Under the pieces are notes generated by a model. It did not search any database, was not told the origin of the DNA, and was given only the letters and a program-made list of their open reading frames with translations. A stretch of DNA of 64,000 nucleotides from NCBI GenBank assembly GCA_946407065.1, contig CAMJMQ010000001.1:62001-126000 (forward strand), given 5' to 3'. Shown piece after piece: positions 44,249 to 54,536 of the stretch. The DNA comes from an uncultured Clostridia bacterium (lineage in GTDB: Bacteria; Bacillota; Clostridia; Oscillospirales; Acutalibacteraceae). Position 1 is the first letter of the stretch, and each line of letters begins with the position of its first letter. The position numbers and the translations under genes are program-made.

Positions 44249-45253
44249 TTAGCGGTCTTCTCGGAAGTAGGAGAGGCCGAGCGCCTCGGGCGGCTGATTC
44301 TCACGCTTGTTGCGCATGGAGTTGATGATCAGCACCAGTACGGTGACGAGGTAGGGCGCCATTTTGATCAGCTCCTGCGTGCTCATATCCACAGGGATGA
44401 ACGGGAAGAACTGGTTGAGGTAGTTGTGGACGATGTACAGTCCGCCGAACAGGATGGAGCCGATGATGGCGAAGTTCGGCTTCCAGACGGTGAAGATAAC
44501 CAGTGCGATCGCCAGCCATCCGCGGTCGCCGAAGCCGTCGTTCGACCAGACGCCGCTGACATAGTCCATGACGTAGTACAATCCGCCCAGACCCGCGATC
44601 ATACTGCCGATGCAGGTGGCAAAATACTTGTAGCGAGTGACGTTGACGCCCGCCGCGTCCGCGGTAGCCGGGTTCTCACCGACCGCACGCAGGTTCAGAC
44701 CGGTACGCGTCTTTTTCAAAAACAGCGAGGTCACGATCGCGATGATGACCGCGAGATACGCGAGGAAGCCGTAGCTGAGGAAGATCTCACCGAACCAGCC
44801 CAGATTATCCGCAATGGGCAGGTGCGCGGAGAAGAATTTTGAGGTCGTGCTCAGGGTGATGGACGGCACGTCAGCGCCGACGATCTTGATCAGCGAGCCG
44901 CCGAAGAAGTTGCCCAGACCCACACCGAAGGTGGTGATGGCAAGACCGGTCACGTTCTGGTTGGCGCGCAGGGTGGTGGTCAGGAAGGAGTAGATCAGAC
45001 CCATGATCAGCGAGCCCAAAAGACTGCACAAAAGCGGGATCATGATCGCTAAGAAGGGATTCGCCATGCTCTTGTCGGGCAGGGAATTCTCATACATAAA
45101 GGCGCCGATAACGCCGGAGATACCGCCGACATACATGACGCCGGGGATACCGAGGTTGAGGTTACCGCTCTTCTCGGTGACGATCTCACCGGTAGCGCCG
45201 AACAGCAGCGGGATGCCCTGCATCACCGCACGATGGATGAAGGATACGATCAT
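44249..45253 (-). CDS. BMP-type ABC importer, permease 2 (BPD_transp_2)
   Basis: 334 residues with nine or ten membrane helices; GEIVTEKSGNLNLGIPGVM and ENPATADAAGVNVTRYKY are motifs of the YufQ/NupC-type permeases of nucleoside/purine importers. Pairs with the permease upstream, which it overlaps by four bases (ATGA). Last gene of the transporter operon. Substrate class (nucleosides or purines) follows from the family. Confidence 0.9.
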   Translation of the reverse strand: MIVSFIHRAVMQGIPLLFGATGEIVTEKSGNLNLGIPGVMYVGGISGVIGAFMYENSLPDKSMANPFLAIMIPLLCSLLGSLIMGLIYSFLTTTLRANQNVTGLAITTFGVGLGNFFGGSLIKIVGADVPSITLSTTSKFFSAHLPIADNLGWFGEIFLSYGFLAYLAVIIAIVTSLFLKKTRTGLNLRAVGENPATADAAGVNVTRYKYFATCIGSMIAGLGGLYYVMDYVSGVWSNDGFGDRGWLAIALVIFTVWKPNFAIIGSILFGGLYIVHNYLNQFFPFIPVDMSTQELIKMAPYLVTVLVLIINSMRNKRENQPPEALGLSYFREDR

Positions 45254-46360
45254 TTTGTCTCAACCTCCTTCGCGCGTGTTCTCTTGATACTGTAATTGAT
45301 GAAAAACTCGGAGCCGATGATGAAGAAGATGATGATACCGGCGATGATCTCCGAGAAAGAGGTGTTAAGACCGAATACGGTGGAGATCTCGATCGCGCCG
45401 CGCTCCATGAACACGAGCAGCAGTGAGGTCAGCACCATGAACAGCGGGTTGAACTTGGCAAGCCAACTTACCATAATGGCGGTGAAGCCTCTGCCCGCGG
45501 CAGTGTTGGGGGTGATGGTATGGTCGGTACCCGATACCAGCAGCATGCCCGCGACGCCGCATAACGCGCCGGAGATCAGCATGGTACGGATGATGACCTT
45601 TTTGACGTTGATACCGGCATAGCGCGCGGTATTGATGCTCTCGCCGACGACGGCGATCTCATAGCCCTGCTTGGAGCGGTTGAGGTAGAAGTACATCAGC
45701 ACGGTCAGCACGGCGACGATGATGATATTGAGCAGATAACCATATCGATCCACCGACTCGGGCAGATTCAGCCAGCCGGCGTGGTTATCAACGTTGATGG
45801 TGTTGATGACGTTGTTACCCTTGTTGGACGACCAGACGTAGGTGAAGTAGGAGACGATCTGGATCGCGATGTAGTTCATCATCAGGGTAAAGAGGGTCTC
45901 GTTGGTGTTCCAGAACGCCTTGAACACCGCGGGGATCACGCCCCAGATCGCGCCGCAGAGGATGCTGACGACGATGACCAGCACCAGTACAACGGGCGCG
46001 GGAAGCTTGTGACCGAGCAGCAGCATAACCGCCGTCGCGCCCAAGCCGCCCATCAGCACCTGACCCTCGGCGCCGATGTTCCAAAATCGCATCTTGAAGG
46101 CGGGGGTCACGGCGAGAGATACGCATAACAGCAGCGCGACCTCCTGCAGCAGCACCCACACACGGCGTGCGGAGCCGACAGCGCCCTTGATCATGGTGCC
46201 GTAGACCTCAAGGGGATTATCGCCCGTGACCGCGACGATGATGATCGCGCAGACGACGAGAGAGGCGAGAACGGACAGGATACGGATCAGCCACGACTTC
46301 CACGTCGGCATATCCGTACGCTTGACGATATGGAACGGCTTCTCGCGGGAGCTCGCTTCC

Positions 46361-46386
<26 letters not shown>
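45250..46386 (-). CDS. BMP-type ABC importer, permease 1 (BPD_transp_2)
   Basis: 378 residues from ATG 46386 (GGAGGG upstream). About ten helices; MRFWNIGAEGQVLMGGLGA and GINVKKVIIRTMLISGALCGVAGML are family motifs of YufP/NupB-type permeases. It overlaps the ATPase end by 26 bases, and the second permease start by four, so the three are translationally coupled. Confidence 0.9.
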
Positions 46387-47935
<1,549 letters not shown>

Positions 47936-47959
47936 AGAATCTTCCCCCTCTTCTTTTGA

Positions 47960-48099
47960 GTGAATAATGAAAAATGAATAATGAATAATGGTGGGAAACG
48001 CTTGAGGCGTTTTGGATTGGTATTATGTGATCACATTACTATAAAAGGGTGCGGGTATCCCGCCCTTCACTATTCACTATTCACCATTCACTATTCACT
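47960..48099. repeat. Family B-like element between BMP and ATPase genes
   Basis: Ends are short-period arrays of TGAATAATG type (GTGAATAATGAAAAATGAAT) and their inverse (CACTATTCACTATTCACC). Inside are AAACGCTTGAGGCGTTT and GTGCGGGTATCCCGC hairpins, the same internal plan as the GGAGTTA-ended elements. Confidence 0.7.
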
Positions 48100-48113
48100 T
48101 GAACTATAAACCA

Positions 48114-48149
48114 CGTAAAGGGAAGCCGTGAAAACAGCTTCCCTTTACG
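48114..48149 (-). terminator. Intra-operon hairpin after the BMP lipoprotein gene
   Basis: A 13-bp perfect stem CGTAAAGGGAAGC/GCTTCCCTTTACG without a T-run. It may protect the lipoprotein message or lower downstream expression, as is common after binding-protein genes. Confidence 0.55.
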
Positions 48150-48165
48150 GTATTAGAGCATTAAA

Positions 48166-49437
48166 TTAGAACTTGGTGTTCAACAGGGTGATGCCGTCGA
48201 TGTCCAGAGCAAAGTAAGGAGCAGAACGGTATTCGGACTCGTGGAAGTAACCGTCAGCAATTACCTCGGTGTCGCCTGCGAAAGCCTCGTCGGTATCGAC
48301 GTCAGCCATGTAGCTGGTCAGATGGCCCTCGCCGTCAACCTTAGCGCCGACGTTGAGCTGCTTTGCTTCGTCAACGGTAACGGTAAAGGTCTTGGTATCG
48401 AATACATGGATCTCACCGCTATCGAGCTTCGCCTTGACCTCATCGATCTTAGCCTGCGTATCCTTAGCGGCAGCCTTGTCGTTGACCTCGGTGAGGACGA
48501 CGGACTTGGTGCCCAGGGTACCGGTCCAGTCAGCGTCGATCTTGTCGCCGTTCATCGCAGCCTTGATGGCATACTCGAGGTAGGGCGTCCAGTCGATTCT
48601 GGAGGATACGATAAAGGTGTTGGGGCAGGATGCGAGAGTAGAACCGTTGTAGGAAACGTCGGGAACACCCGCGTCCTCACAAGCGGTCGGAGCGCCCATG
48701 GAGTCAGCATGCTGAGAGATCAGAACGCAGCCGTTGTTGATCAGGGTGGTAGCAGCTTCCTTCTCGAGGGTCTCGTCATACCAGGAACCGGTGAACTGTA
48801 CTTCCATGGTAGCGGTCGGGCAGATGGAGCGAGCGCCGAGGAAGAAGGAGGTGTAACCGGACTTAACCTCTGCGTAGGTGTAAGCGCCGACATAACCGAT
48901 CTTCGCCTTGTCGGCAGTGATCTTGCCGCTCTCGATCATCTCGTTGAGCTTCATACCCGCGGCAACGCCTGCGAGGTAACGGCCTTCGTAGATGGAAGCG
49001 AAAGCGTTGTGATAATTATCGAGCTTCTCGGTGTGAGCCATGGTACCGGTCGCGTGAGAGAACTGAACCTTGGGGTTCGCCTTAGCAGCCTCGATCATGT
49101 AGGACTCGTGACCGAAGGAATCCGCGAATACAAAGCCGCAGCCCTGGTCAACCAGGTCAAGAGCGGTCTCTTTGCAGGCGTTGGACTCTTCGATGTTGGT
49201 CTTGAGGATGCACTCAACGCCGAGGTTCTCACAAGCAGCCTTGGCAGCGTTGATGAAGTTGAGGTCATAGGTGGAGTTCTCATCATGCAGGAAGATGAAA
49301 CCCGCCTTGAAGTCAGACTTCTTCTGGTCCGCAGTAGCCGCGGTGTTGTTGTTGTCGGCAGTCTTGGAACCGCCGCAGGCAGCGAGCGCGCCGCATACAA
49401 ACAGAGCGACTAAGAGCAAAGCAATAATTTTCTTCAT
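48166..49437 (-). CDS. BMP family substrate-binding lipoprotein
   Basis: 423 residues. Lipoprotein signal peptide KKIIALLLVALFVCGALAAC with the lipobox LAAC at Cys21. The mature part is of the PnrA/BMP fold (FKAGFIFLHDENSTYDLNFINAA, GYVGAYTYAEVKSGYTSFFLGA, DVSYNGSTLASCPNTFIVSS, IDWTPYLEYAIKA). Binds nucleosides or purines outside the membrane for the ATPase and permeases downstream. AGGAGG precedes the ATG. Strong promoter upstream; divergent from the guanine deaminase gene. Confidence 0.93.
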   Translation of the reverse strand: MKKIIALLLVALFVCGALAACGGSKTADNNNTAATADQKKSDFKAGFIFLHDENSTYDLNFINAAKAACENLGVECILKTNIEESNACKETALDLVDQGCGFVFADSFGHESYMIEAAKANPKVQFSHATGTMAHTEKLDNYHNAFASIYEGRYLAGVAAGMKLNEMIESGKITADKAKIGYVGAYTYAEVKSGYTSFFLGARSICPTATMEVQFTGSWYDETLEKEAATTLINNGCVLISQHADSMGAPTACEDAGVPDVSYNGSTLASCPNTFIVSSRIDWTPYLEYAIKAAMNGDKIDADWTGTLGTKSVVLTEVNDKAAAKDTQAKIDEVKAKLDSGEIHVFDTKTFTVTVDEAKQLNVGAKVDGEGHLTSYMADVDTDEAFAGDTEVIADGYFHESEYRSAPYFALDIDGITLLNTKF

Positions 49438-49474
49438 TTTTTCCTCCTAATAATTCTATTAAGGATTTTTACAT

Positions 49475-49494
49475 GTGTTCCCGTTCGGAAACAC
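49475..49494. promoter_or_regulatory. 20-bp near-palindrome in the BMP leader
   Basis: GTGTTCCCGTTCGGAAACAC lies in the 5' leader between promoter and start of the BMP gene. It could be an operator or an RNA hairpin. Confidence 0.5.
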
Positions 49495-49507
49495 GTCTGA
49501 CAAGTAA

Positions 49508-49552
49508 ATTATACATAAAATGGCTTTGCTTGACAATCCCTCATTATGTCAA
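49508..49552 (-). promoter_or_regulatory. BMP operon promoter with inverted repeat
   Basis: On the - strand TTGTCA, 17 bp, TATAAT. Across the -35, TTGACA and TGTCAA are arranged as an inverted repeat with an 11-bp centre (49530-49552). I did not find a purine riboswitch core. Confidence 0.65.
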
Positions 49553-49658
49553 ATTTGTAACTCTTAACAGGGCTTATTTTATCATTTTTAACAAATTGTG
49601 AACAAGAGCCGCCGCTAACCGTTTCTTAAATTTCTGTTGAGGAAAATTCGGCTTTGTA

Positions 49659-49687
49659 TTGAAAGGTTCATGCGGCTGCGGTATAAT
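49659..49687 (+). promoter_or_regulatory. Guanine deaminase gene promoter
   Basis: TTGAAA, 17 bp, TATAAT. Confidence 0.65.
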
Positions 49688-49713
49688 AGAATCGAAGAAC
49701 AGCTTCGGTTGCA

Positions 49714-49751
49714 TGCCACGGGCTGACACGCATGTCACCCCTCGCAATGAC
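49714..49751. repeat. Family D repeat, copy 1
   Basis: TGCCACGGGCTGACACG ... CCCTCGCAATGAC, a hairpin-forming unit also present at 51223-51262 and 55982-56021. It lies in the leader of the guanine deaminase gene. Confidence 0.75.
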
Positions 49752-49792
49752 GATCCAAATACAGCGTCCCGACAGGACAAAGGAAGAATCAT

Positions 49793-51094
49793 ATGAACAG
49801 CTCTATTATACACGGCGATATCTGCTACAGCAGCGATAAGAATACCCTGGTCACCCGTGAGGGCGGCTATCTGGTGTGTGTGGACGGTATCTGTAAAGGC
49901 ATTTTCGATACCATTCCCGAGGAGTATTCACACCTCGAGGTGCACGACTACAGCGGTATGCTGGTCATGCCGGGCATGGTCGATCTGCATATCCACGCGC
50001 CGCAGTACGCCTATCGCGGGCTGGGTATGGACAGAGAACTGCTCGACTGGCTGAACACCTACGCCTTTCCCGAAGAGAGCAAGTACTCCGATCTGAGCTA
50101 TGCCGACAAAGCGTATACCATCTTCACCGACGCGATCAAGAGGAGCGCCACCACGCGGCTGGTGGTCTTCGGCACGCTGCACCGGGAAGCGACCGAGCTG
50201 TTGATGGACAAGCTCGAACAAAGCGGCGTAGTGAGCTTTGTGGGCAAGGTGAACATGGATCGCAATTCCCCCGACGATCTGCGAGAAGCAAGTGCAGAGG
50301 CATCGCTCGCCGACACCGAACGCTTCATCAAAGAAACACTGCACAAATACAAAAACACCGCGCCCATCATCACCCCGCGGTTTACGCCCTCGTGCAGTGA
50401 TAAGCTGATGCGGGGCTTGGGCGAGCTGAGCCGAAAATACGGCGTGCGGGTGCAGTCGCACCTGAGCGAGAACCCCGGCGAGGTGGCATGGGTCAAAGAG
50501 CTGTGCCCGTGGGCGGAGAACTACGGCGAAGCGTACAACCGCTTCGGGCTGTTCGGCAAGCCCGAAAAAACCGTGATGGCGCACTGTGTGTACTCCGACG
50601 ACAACGAGATCAAGCGCATGAAGGAGAACGGTGTGTTCATCGCGCACTGTCCCGCGTCGAACACCAACGTCGCCTCGGGGATCGCGCCGATGCGCAAATA
50701 CCTTGATCTGGATATGAACCTCGGACTGGGCTCGGATGTGGCGGGCGGTCACAGCGAGAGTATGTTCACCGCGATGGTGGACGCGCTGCAGGTCAGCCGG
50801 CTGTACTGGCGGCTGGTCGATCAGAGCCAAAAGCCGCTGAATGTCACCGAGGTCTTTTATCTGGCGACCAAGGGCGGCGGCGCGTTCTTCGGCAAGGTCG
50901 GCTCCTTTGAAGAGGGCTACGAATGTGACGCGGTCATCCTCGACGACAGCCTCCTCCCCCATCCGCAAAAGCTGACGCTGCAAGAGCGCTTGGAGAGAGC
51001 GATCTACCTCGGCGGAGACGTCAAGGCGATGAAGGCAAAGTATTGCAGAGGGAAAGTGATAGTGAGGAGTGAGGAGTTAGGAGTGAGGAGTTAG
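49793..51094 (+). CDS. guaD: Guanine deaminase (amidohydrolase family)
   Basis: 433 residues. Metal ligands: PGMVDLHIHAPQ (HxH), VQSHLSE, VMAHCVYSDD and GSDVAGG. The QYAYRGLGMDRELLDWLNTYAFPEE stretch is the guanine-binding lid typical of guanine deaminases, which distinguishes it from the related SsnA/AtzA amidohydrolases. It converts guanine to xanthine and ammonia, in the cytoplasm. AAAGGAAG precedes the ATG. The last eight or so residues (SEELGVRS) and the TAG stop come from a family B heptamer array; the native end was probably after GKVIV. Divergent from the importer, convergent with arcC. SsnA remains an alternative. Confidence 0.85.
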   Translation: MNSSIIHGDICYSSDKNTLVTREGGYLVCVDGICKGIFDTIPEEYSHLEVHDYSGMLVMPGMVDLHIHAPQYAYRGLGMDRELLDWLNTYAFPEESKYSDLSYADKAYTIFTDAIKRSATTRLVVFGTLHREATELLMDKLEQSGVVSFVGKVNMDRNSPDDLREASAEASLADTERFIKETLHKYKNTAPIITPRFTPSCSDKLMRGLGELSRKYGVRVQSHLSENPGEVAWVKELCPWAENYGEAYNRFGLFGKPEKTVMAHCVYSDDNEIKRMKENGVFIAHCPASNTNVASGIAPMRKYLDLDMNLGLGSDVAGGHSESMFTAMVDALQVSRLYWRLVDQSQKPLNVTEVFYLATKGGGAFFGKVGSFEEGYECDAVILDDSLLPHPQKLTLQERLERAIYLGGDVKAMKAKYCRGKVIVRSEELGVRS

Positions 51095-51391
51095 GAGTTA
51101 GGAGTTAATGGTGGACTCCGTCCACACCTGATTCATGTTTTATAGCAACTAAATCTAACAGTAAATACAGAAAACGCTTGCAATTCTAAAACGAGTTGCA
51201 AGCGTTTATATTATCGGTTGAGATTGCCACGGGCTGACACGCGTGTCGAGCCCTCGCAATGACAATTTATATTCGGGTGAGGGCGGAGCCCTCCATCAAT
51301 TTTCCACTTTACACTTTCAGTTTTCCACTACAAAAGGGTGAGGGCAACGCCCTCCCGAAACTCCTAACTCCTCACTCCTAACTCCTCACTC
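51062..51391. repeat. Composite family B/D repeat region
   Basis: Heptamer arrays at both ends (GGAGTGAGGAGTTAGGAGTG and inverse), overlapping the 3' ends of both guaD and arcC. Inside are a GTGGACTCCGTCCAC hairpin, an AACGCTTGCAA/TTGCAAGCGTT hairpin, a family D unit (51223-51262), and GAGGGCGGAGCCCTC and GAGGGCAACGCCCTC hairpins. No gene. Confidence 0.75.
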
Positions 51392-52317
51392 AAAACGACC
51401 GTTCCCGCGTTCCCTTTGATCGCGTCGCCCGCCTGATCCAGTGCGGCGATGATCGCCTGTCTCTTGGGGGAGCCTTGGACAAACCGCGCGCAGGCTTCCA
51501 CCTTGGGCAGCATACTGCCCGCGGCAAACTCGCCGTCGGCGATATAGCGGCGCGCATCCTCCAAACTCATGCTGTCAAGACTGCGTTCATCGGGCTTGCC
51601 GAAGTGGATTTTCACCTTGTCGACCGCGGTAAGGATCATCAGGATATCGGCGTTGAGGTTCTCCGCCAAGAGCGCGGAACAGGTATCCTTGTCGATGACA
51701 GCGGCACAGCCCTTGAGATACGCCCCCTTGCGGCGCACGGGGATGCCGCCGCCTCCGCAGCAGACGACGACCGAGCCCTCGCGCAGAGAGGCGCGGATGG
51801 CGTCGATCTCGATAATATACTGCGGCTGAGGGGACGCGACCACACGCCGCCAGCCCCTGCCGGCATCCTCGGCGATCGGGTAGCCGTACTGCTCTTTCAG
51901 GCGCTGCGCCTGTTCACGCGTCATGAACTTGCCGATCGGCTTGGTCGGGTGCTTCATCGCGGGGTCATCGTTGCTCACCTCGACCTGTGTGATGATGGTG
52001 ACGACGGGCTTGTACCTGCCGCGCAGCATCAGCTCCTTGCGCAGGGCGTTCTGGATATCGTAGCCGATGTACGCCTGGCTCATCGCGACGCACATGGAGA
52101 GCGAGGTTTTTTCCTCGGTCGGATCCTCGAGCAAAAGGGCGTTCATCGCGGCGTCGATCTTGCCCACCTGCGGGCCGTTGCCGTGGGTGATGACGACCTC
52201 GTTGCCGTCCTCGATCAGGTCGGCGATCGCCTTGGCGGTATGCTCCACCGCCTGTAATTGTTCGGTTAAGGTTTTGCCCAGAGCGTTCCCGCCCAGGGCG
52301 ACGACAATTTTTTTCAT
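51364..52317 (-). CDS. arcC: Carbamate kinase
   Basis: 317 residues. KKIVVALGGNALGK at the start, VITHGNGPQVGKIDAAM, CCGGGGIPV and DKDTCSALLAENLNADIL are carbamate kinase signatures. It takes carbamoyl phosphate and ADP to ATP and carbamate, the energy-yielding step of carbamoyl-phosphate fermentations. With YgeW and YgeY it forms an operon split by two DUF559-bearing elements. The last residues SEELGVRS come from a family B array, as in guaD and hisK. Confidence 0.95.
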   Translation of the reverse strand: MKKIVVALGGNALGKTLTEQLQAVEHTAKAIADLIEDGNEVVITHGNGPQVGKIDAAMNALLLEDPTEEKTSLSMCVAMSQAYIGYDIQNALRKELMLRGRYKPVVTIITQVEVSNDDPAMKHPTKPIGKFMTREQAQRLKEQYGYPIAEDAGRGWRRVVASPQPQYIIEIDAIRASLREGSVVVCCGGGGIPVRRKGAYLKGCAAVIDKDTCSALLAENLNADILMILTAVDKVKIHFGKPDERSLDSMSLEDARRYIADGEFAAGSMLPKVEACARFVQGSPKRQAIIAALDQAGDAIKGNAGTVVLSEELGVRS

Positions 52318-52329
52318 AACGATAACCTC

Positions 52330-52854
52330 AGCCTCCCTTTCCTAAGGGAGGTGGCACGCAGTGCCGGAGGGTTGCAACCTCTCCTGCACATGGTTGTCAA
52401 TATCTTCGCATACGTTTTTGAATTGTCGATGAATATCAAGGTTCGTATATCGCAATACCAAAAAGCCGTATTTTTCTATTTCTTTTGTACGATTAGCGTC
52501 ATAGTCTAAAGCCAAATCGGTTTCATAATGCTGATTTCCATCTAATTCAATAACCAGTTTTGCTTTAGGACAGAAGAAGTCAACGATAAAGGATTCAATC
52601 ACATATTGACGATGAAATCGTATAGGATAATTTCTTAAAAAATCATACCAAAGATGGTTTTCTTCTTTTGTAGGATTCTTTCTTAATACGCGCGCATTTT
52701 TCCGCGACTTTATTTCTCTGGGGATAGGCTTTTCTTTACTCATGGCAACCCTCAGTCGCTTCGCGACAGCCCTCCTCAGCGGAGGCAGCAGACCCTTTTG
52801 TCCGCTTTGCGGACATTTCCCCTAACAGGGGAATCTCCTTAGGAAAGGGAGCCT
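52330..52854. mobile_element. Family A element carrying a DUF559 gene, copy 1
   Basis: Left end AGCCTCCCTTTCCTAAGGGA, hairpin GGCACGCAGTGCC, inner arm GGAGGGTTGCAAC; then the DUF559 gene; then inner arm GCAACCCTC, hairpin CAGTCGCTTCGCGACAG, a stretch with TCCGCTTTGCGGA, and right end CCTTAGGAAAGGGAGCCT. The arms are those of the non-coding family A repeats. It sits between ygeW and arcC; its right end overlaps the ygeW stop codon. Confidence 0.8.
52342..52743 (-). CDS. DUF559 endonuclease-like protein, copy 1
   Basis: 133 residues. PIPREIKSRKNARVLRKNPTKEENHLWYDFL, then FHRQYVIESFIVDFFCPKAKLVIELDGNQHY: the VDFFCP...IELDG pattern is the PD-(D/E)XK/Vsr-like core of DUF559. Probably a DNA nickase or endonuclease, location cytoplasmic. 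The ribosome binding site GAGGG is part of the inner repeat arm, five bases before ATG, and the last eleven residues (LQPSGTACHLP plus TAG) are read through the other arm, so gene and repeat fit each other exactly. Much AT-richer than neighbours, so probably acquired. Confidence 0.85.
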   Translation of the reverse strand: MSKEKPIPREIKSRKNARVLRKNPTKEENHLWYDFLRNYPIRFHRQYVIESFIVDFFCPKAKLVIELDGNQHYETDLALDYDANRTKEIEKYGFLVLRYTNLDIHRQFKNVCEDIDNHVQERLQPSGTACHLP

Positions 52855-54046
52855 AATAATCCTTTCTGCTACGTGCCTTCTCCTCGAGCTCCTCCAGCGC
52901 CTTTGCGGGGTCTTTGACCTTGGCGAGGAAGATCATGGCGGCGATGACATAGGGCTTGTAGGACGCTTCCTTATACAGCGGCGCGCGATAGCGGTCGAAT
53001 ACGGACGCGGCTACCTCGCCCTCTTTGCAGCTCACGTCGGTGATGTCGGCGGGCAGGCAGTGCAGATACAGCGCCTTGCCGTCCCTGGTGAGCTGCATCA
53101 TCTCTTCGGTGCACTCCCAGTCCTTATGGGTCGCGTTCTCGGCGAGCAGCTCCTGCTCGAGCTTGTCGATGCCGTCAAAATCGCCCTTGCCGTAGAGCGC
53201 GGTACGCTTCTCCATCGCGGCAAAGGACGCCCAGCTCTTGGGATAGACGATGTCGGCGTCTTTGAACGCTTCTTTCATATCGTTGGTTTTGGAGAACGAG
53301 CCGCCGTTCTTCTTGACATTCGCCTTGGCGACCTCCTCAACCTCGGGCATCACATCATAACCCTCGGGATGAGCGAGGACAACATCCATGCCGAAGCGGG
53401 TGAACAGACCGATCACACCCTGCGGTACGGAGAGGGGCTTGCCGTAGGACGGCGAATACGCCCATGTCATGGCGATCTTCTTGCCCTTGAGGTTCTCGAC
53501 GCCGCCGAAATAATGGATCACGTGGTCGAGGTCGGCGAGGGTCTGGGTCGGGTGATCGATGTCGCACTGCAGGTTGACGAGGGTCGGCTTTTGCTCGAGC
53601 ACGCCGTCCTCATAGCCCTCCTTGAGCGCGTCGGCGACCTCCTTTTGATAGGTGTGACCCTTGCCGATGTACATATCGTCGCGGATACCGACGACGTCCG
53701 CCATGAACGAGATCATGTTGGCGGTCTCGCGGACGGTCTCGCCGTGGGCGATCTGGCTCTTTCCCTCGTCCAGATCCTGCACCTCCAAGCCGAGCAGGTT
53801 GCACGCGGAGGCAAAGGAGAAACGGGTGCGGGTGGAATTGTCGCGGAAGTTGCTGATTCCTAACCCTGAGTCAAAAATCTTGGTGGAGATATTGCGCTCT
53901 CGAAGGTCGCGCAGTGCGTCCGCCACGGCGAACACGGCGGCGATCTCATCATCCGACTTGTCCCATGTCAGGAAAAAGTCGTTTTCATACATGTTTTGAA
54001 TATCCAAACCGCGGAGCTTCGCGGCGAGTTCAGCTGTTTTGGTCAT
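52853..54046 (-). CDS. ygeW: YgeW family carbamoyltransferase
   Basis: 397 residues from ATG 54046 (AAAGGAATC upstream); the ORF-track start runs into the upstream DUF559 element. Carbamoyl-phosphate loop STRTRFSFA (here NSTRTRFSFASACNLLG), the HPTQTLADLDH motif and the HCLPADITDVSC segment identify the aspartate/ornithine carbamoyltransferase superfamily; the length and MVLQ-free DEGKSQIAHGETVRETANMISF fit the knotted YgeW group. In purine-degrading clusters YgeW is proposed to phosphorolyse a carbamoylated 2,3-diaminopropionate-type intermediate to carbamoyl phosphate for ArcC. Operon member, flanked on both sides by DUF559 elements. Confidence 0.9.
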   Translation of the reverse strand: MTKTAELAAKLRGLDIQNMYENDFFLTWDKSDDEIAAVFAVADALRDLRERNISTKIFDSGLGISNFRDNSTRTRFSFASACNLLGLEVQDLDEGKSQIAHGETVRETANMISFMADVVGIRDDMYIGKGHTYQKEVADALKEGYEDGVLEQKPTLVNLQCDIDHPTQTLADLDHVIHYFGGVENLKGKKIAMTWAYSPSYGKPLSVPQGVIGLFTRFGMDVVLAHPEGYDVMPEVEEVAKANVKKNGGSFSKTNDMKEAFKDADIVYPKSWASFAAMEKRTALYGKGDFDGIDKLEQELLAENATHKDWECTEEMMQLTRDGKALYLHCLPADITDVSCKEGEVAASVFDRYRAPLYKEASYKPYVIAAMIFLAKVKDPAKALEELEEKARSRKDY

Positions 54047-54062
54047 AGTAGATTCCTTTCTG

Positions 54063-54536
54063 AGCCTCCCTTTCCTAAGGGAGGTGGCACGAAGTGCCGG
54101 AGGGTTGCAACCTCTCCTGCACATGGTGGTCAATATCTTCACATACATTTTTGAATTGTCGGTGAATTTCAAGGTTCGTGTATCGCAATACCAAAAAACC
54201 GTACTTTTCTATTGCTTTTGTACGGTTAACGTCGTAATCCAAAGCCGAATCGGTTTCGTAATGTTGATTTCCGTCCAGTTCAATCACCAATCTTGCTTTC
54301 GGACAAAAGAAGTCAACAATATAGGATTCTATGACGTATTGTCTATGAAAACGTACCGGATAACTCCGCAGAAAATCATACCAAAGATGGTTTTCTTCTT
54401 TGGTCGGATTCTTTCTTAAGGTACGTGCGTTTTTTCTGGACTGTAATTCCCTTGGGATAGGTTTATCTTTACTCAAACGACAACCCTCCGCCCCTTGACA
54501 CGCGTGTCCGGGGCACCTCCCTTAGGAAAGGGAGGC
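54063..54536. mobile_element. Family A element carrying a DUF559 gene, copy 2
   Basis: Left end AGCCTCCCTTTCCTAAGGGA, hairpin GGCACGAAGTGCC, inner arm GGAGGGTTGCAAC; DUF559 gene; inner arm GACAACCCTCC, hairpin GCCCCTTGACACGCGTGTCC-type, right end CTCCCTTAGGAAAGGGAGGC. It sits between ygeY and ygeW. Its right end, read from ygeY, encodes the last residues ASLS and the TAA stop of that gene. Confidence 0.82.
54075..54476 (-). CDS. DUF559 endonuclease-like protein, copy 2
   Basis: 133 residues, about nine tenths identical to copy 1 in protein while the DNA differs at many third positions, which indicates selection for function. Same core (FHRQYVIESYIVDFFCPKARLVIELDG). Starts at TTG 54476 with GGAGGG from the inner repeat arm seven bases upstream; ends QPSGTSCHLP through the other arm. 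AT-rich like copy 1. Confidence 0.85.
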   Translation of the reverse strand: MSKDKPIPRELQSRKNARTLRKNPTKEENHLWYDFLRSYPVRFHRQYVIESYIVDFFCPKARLVIELDGNQHYETDSALDYDVNRTKAIEKYGFLVLRYTNLEIHRQFKNVCEDIDHHVQERLQPSGTSCHLP

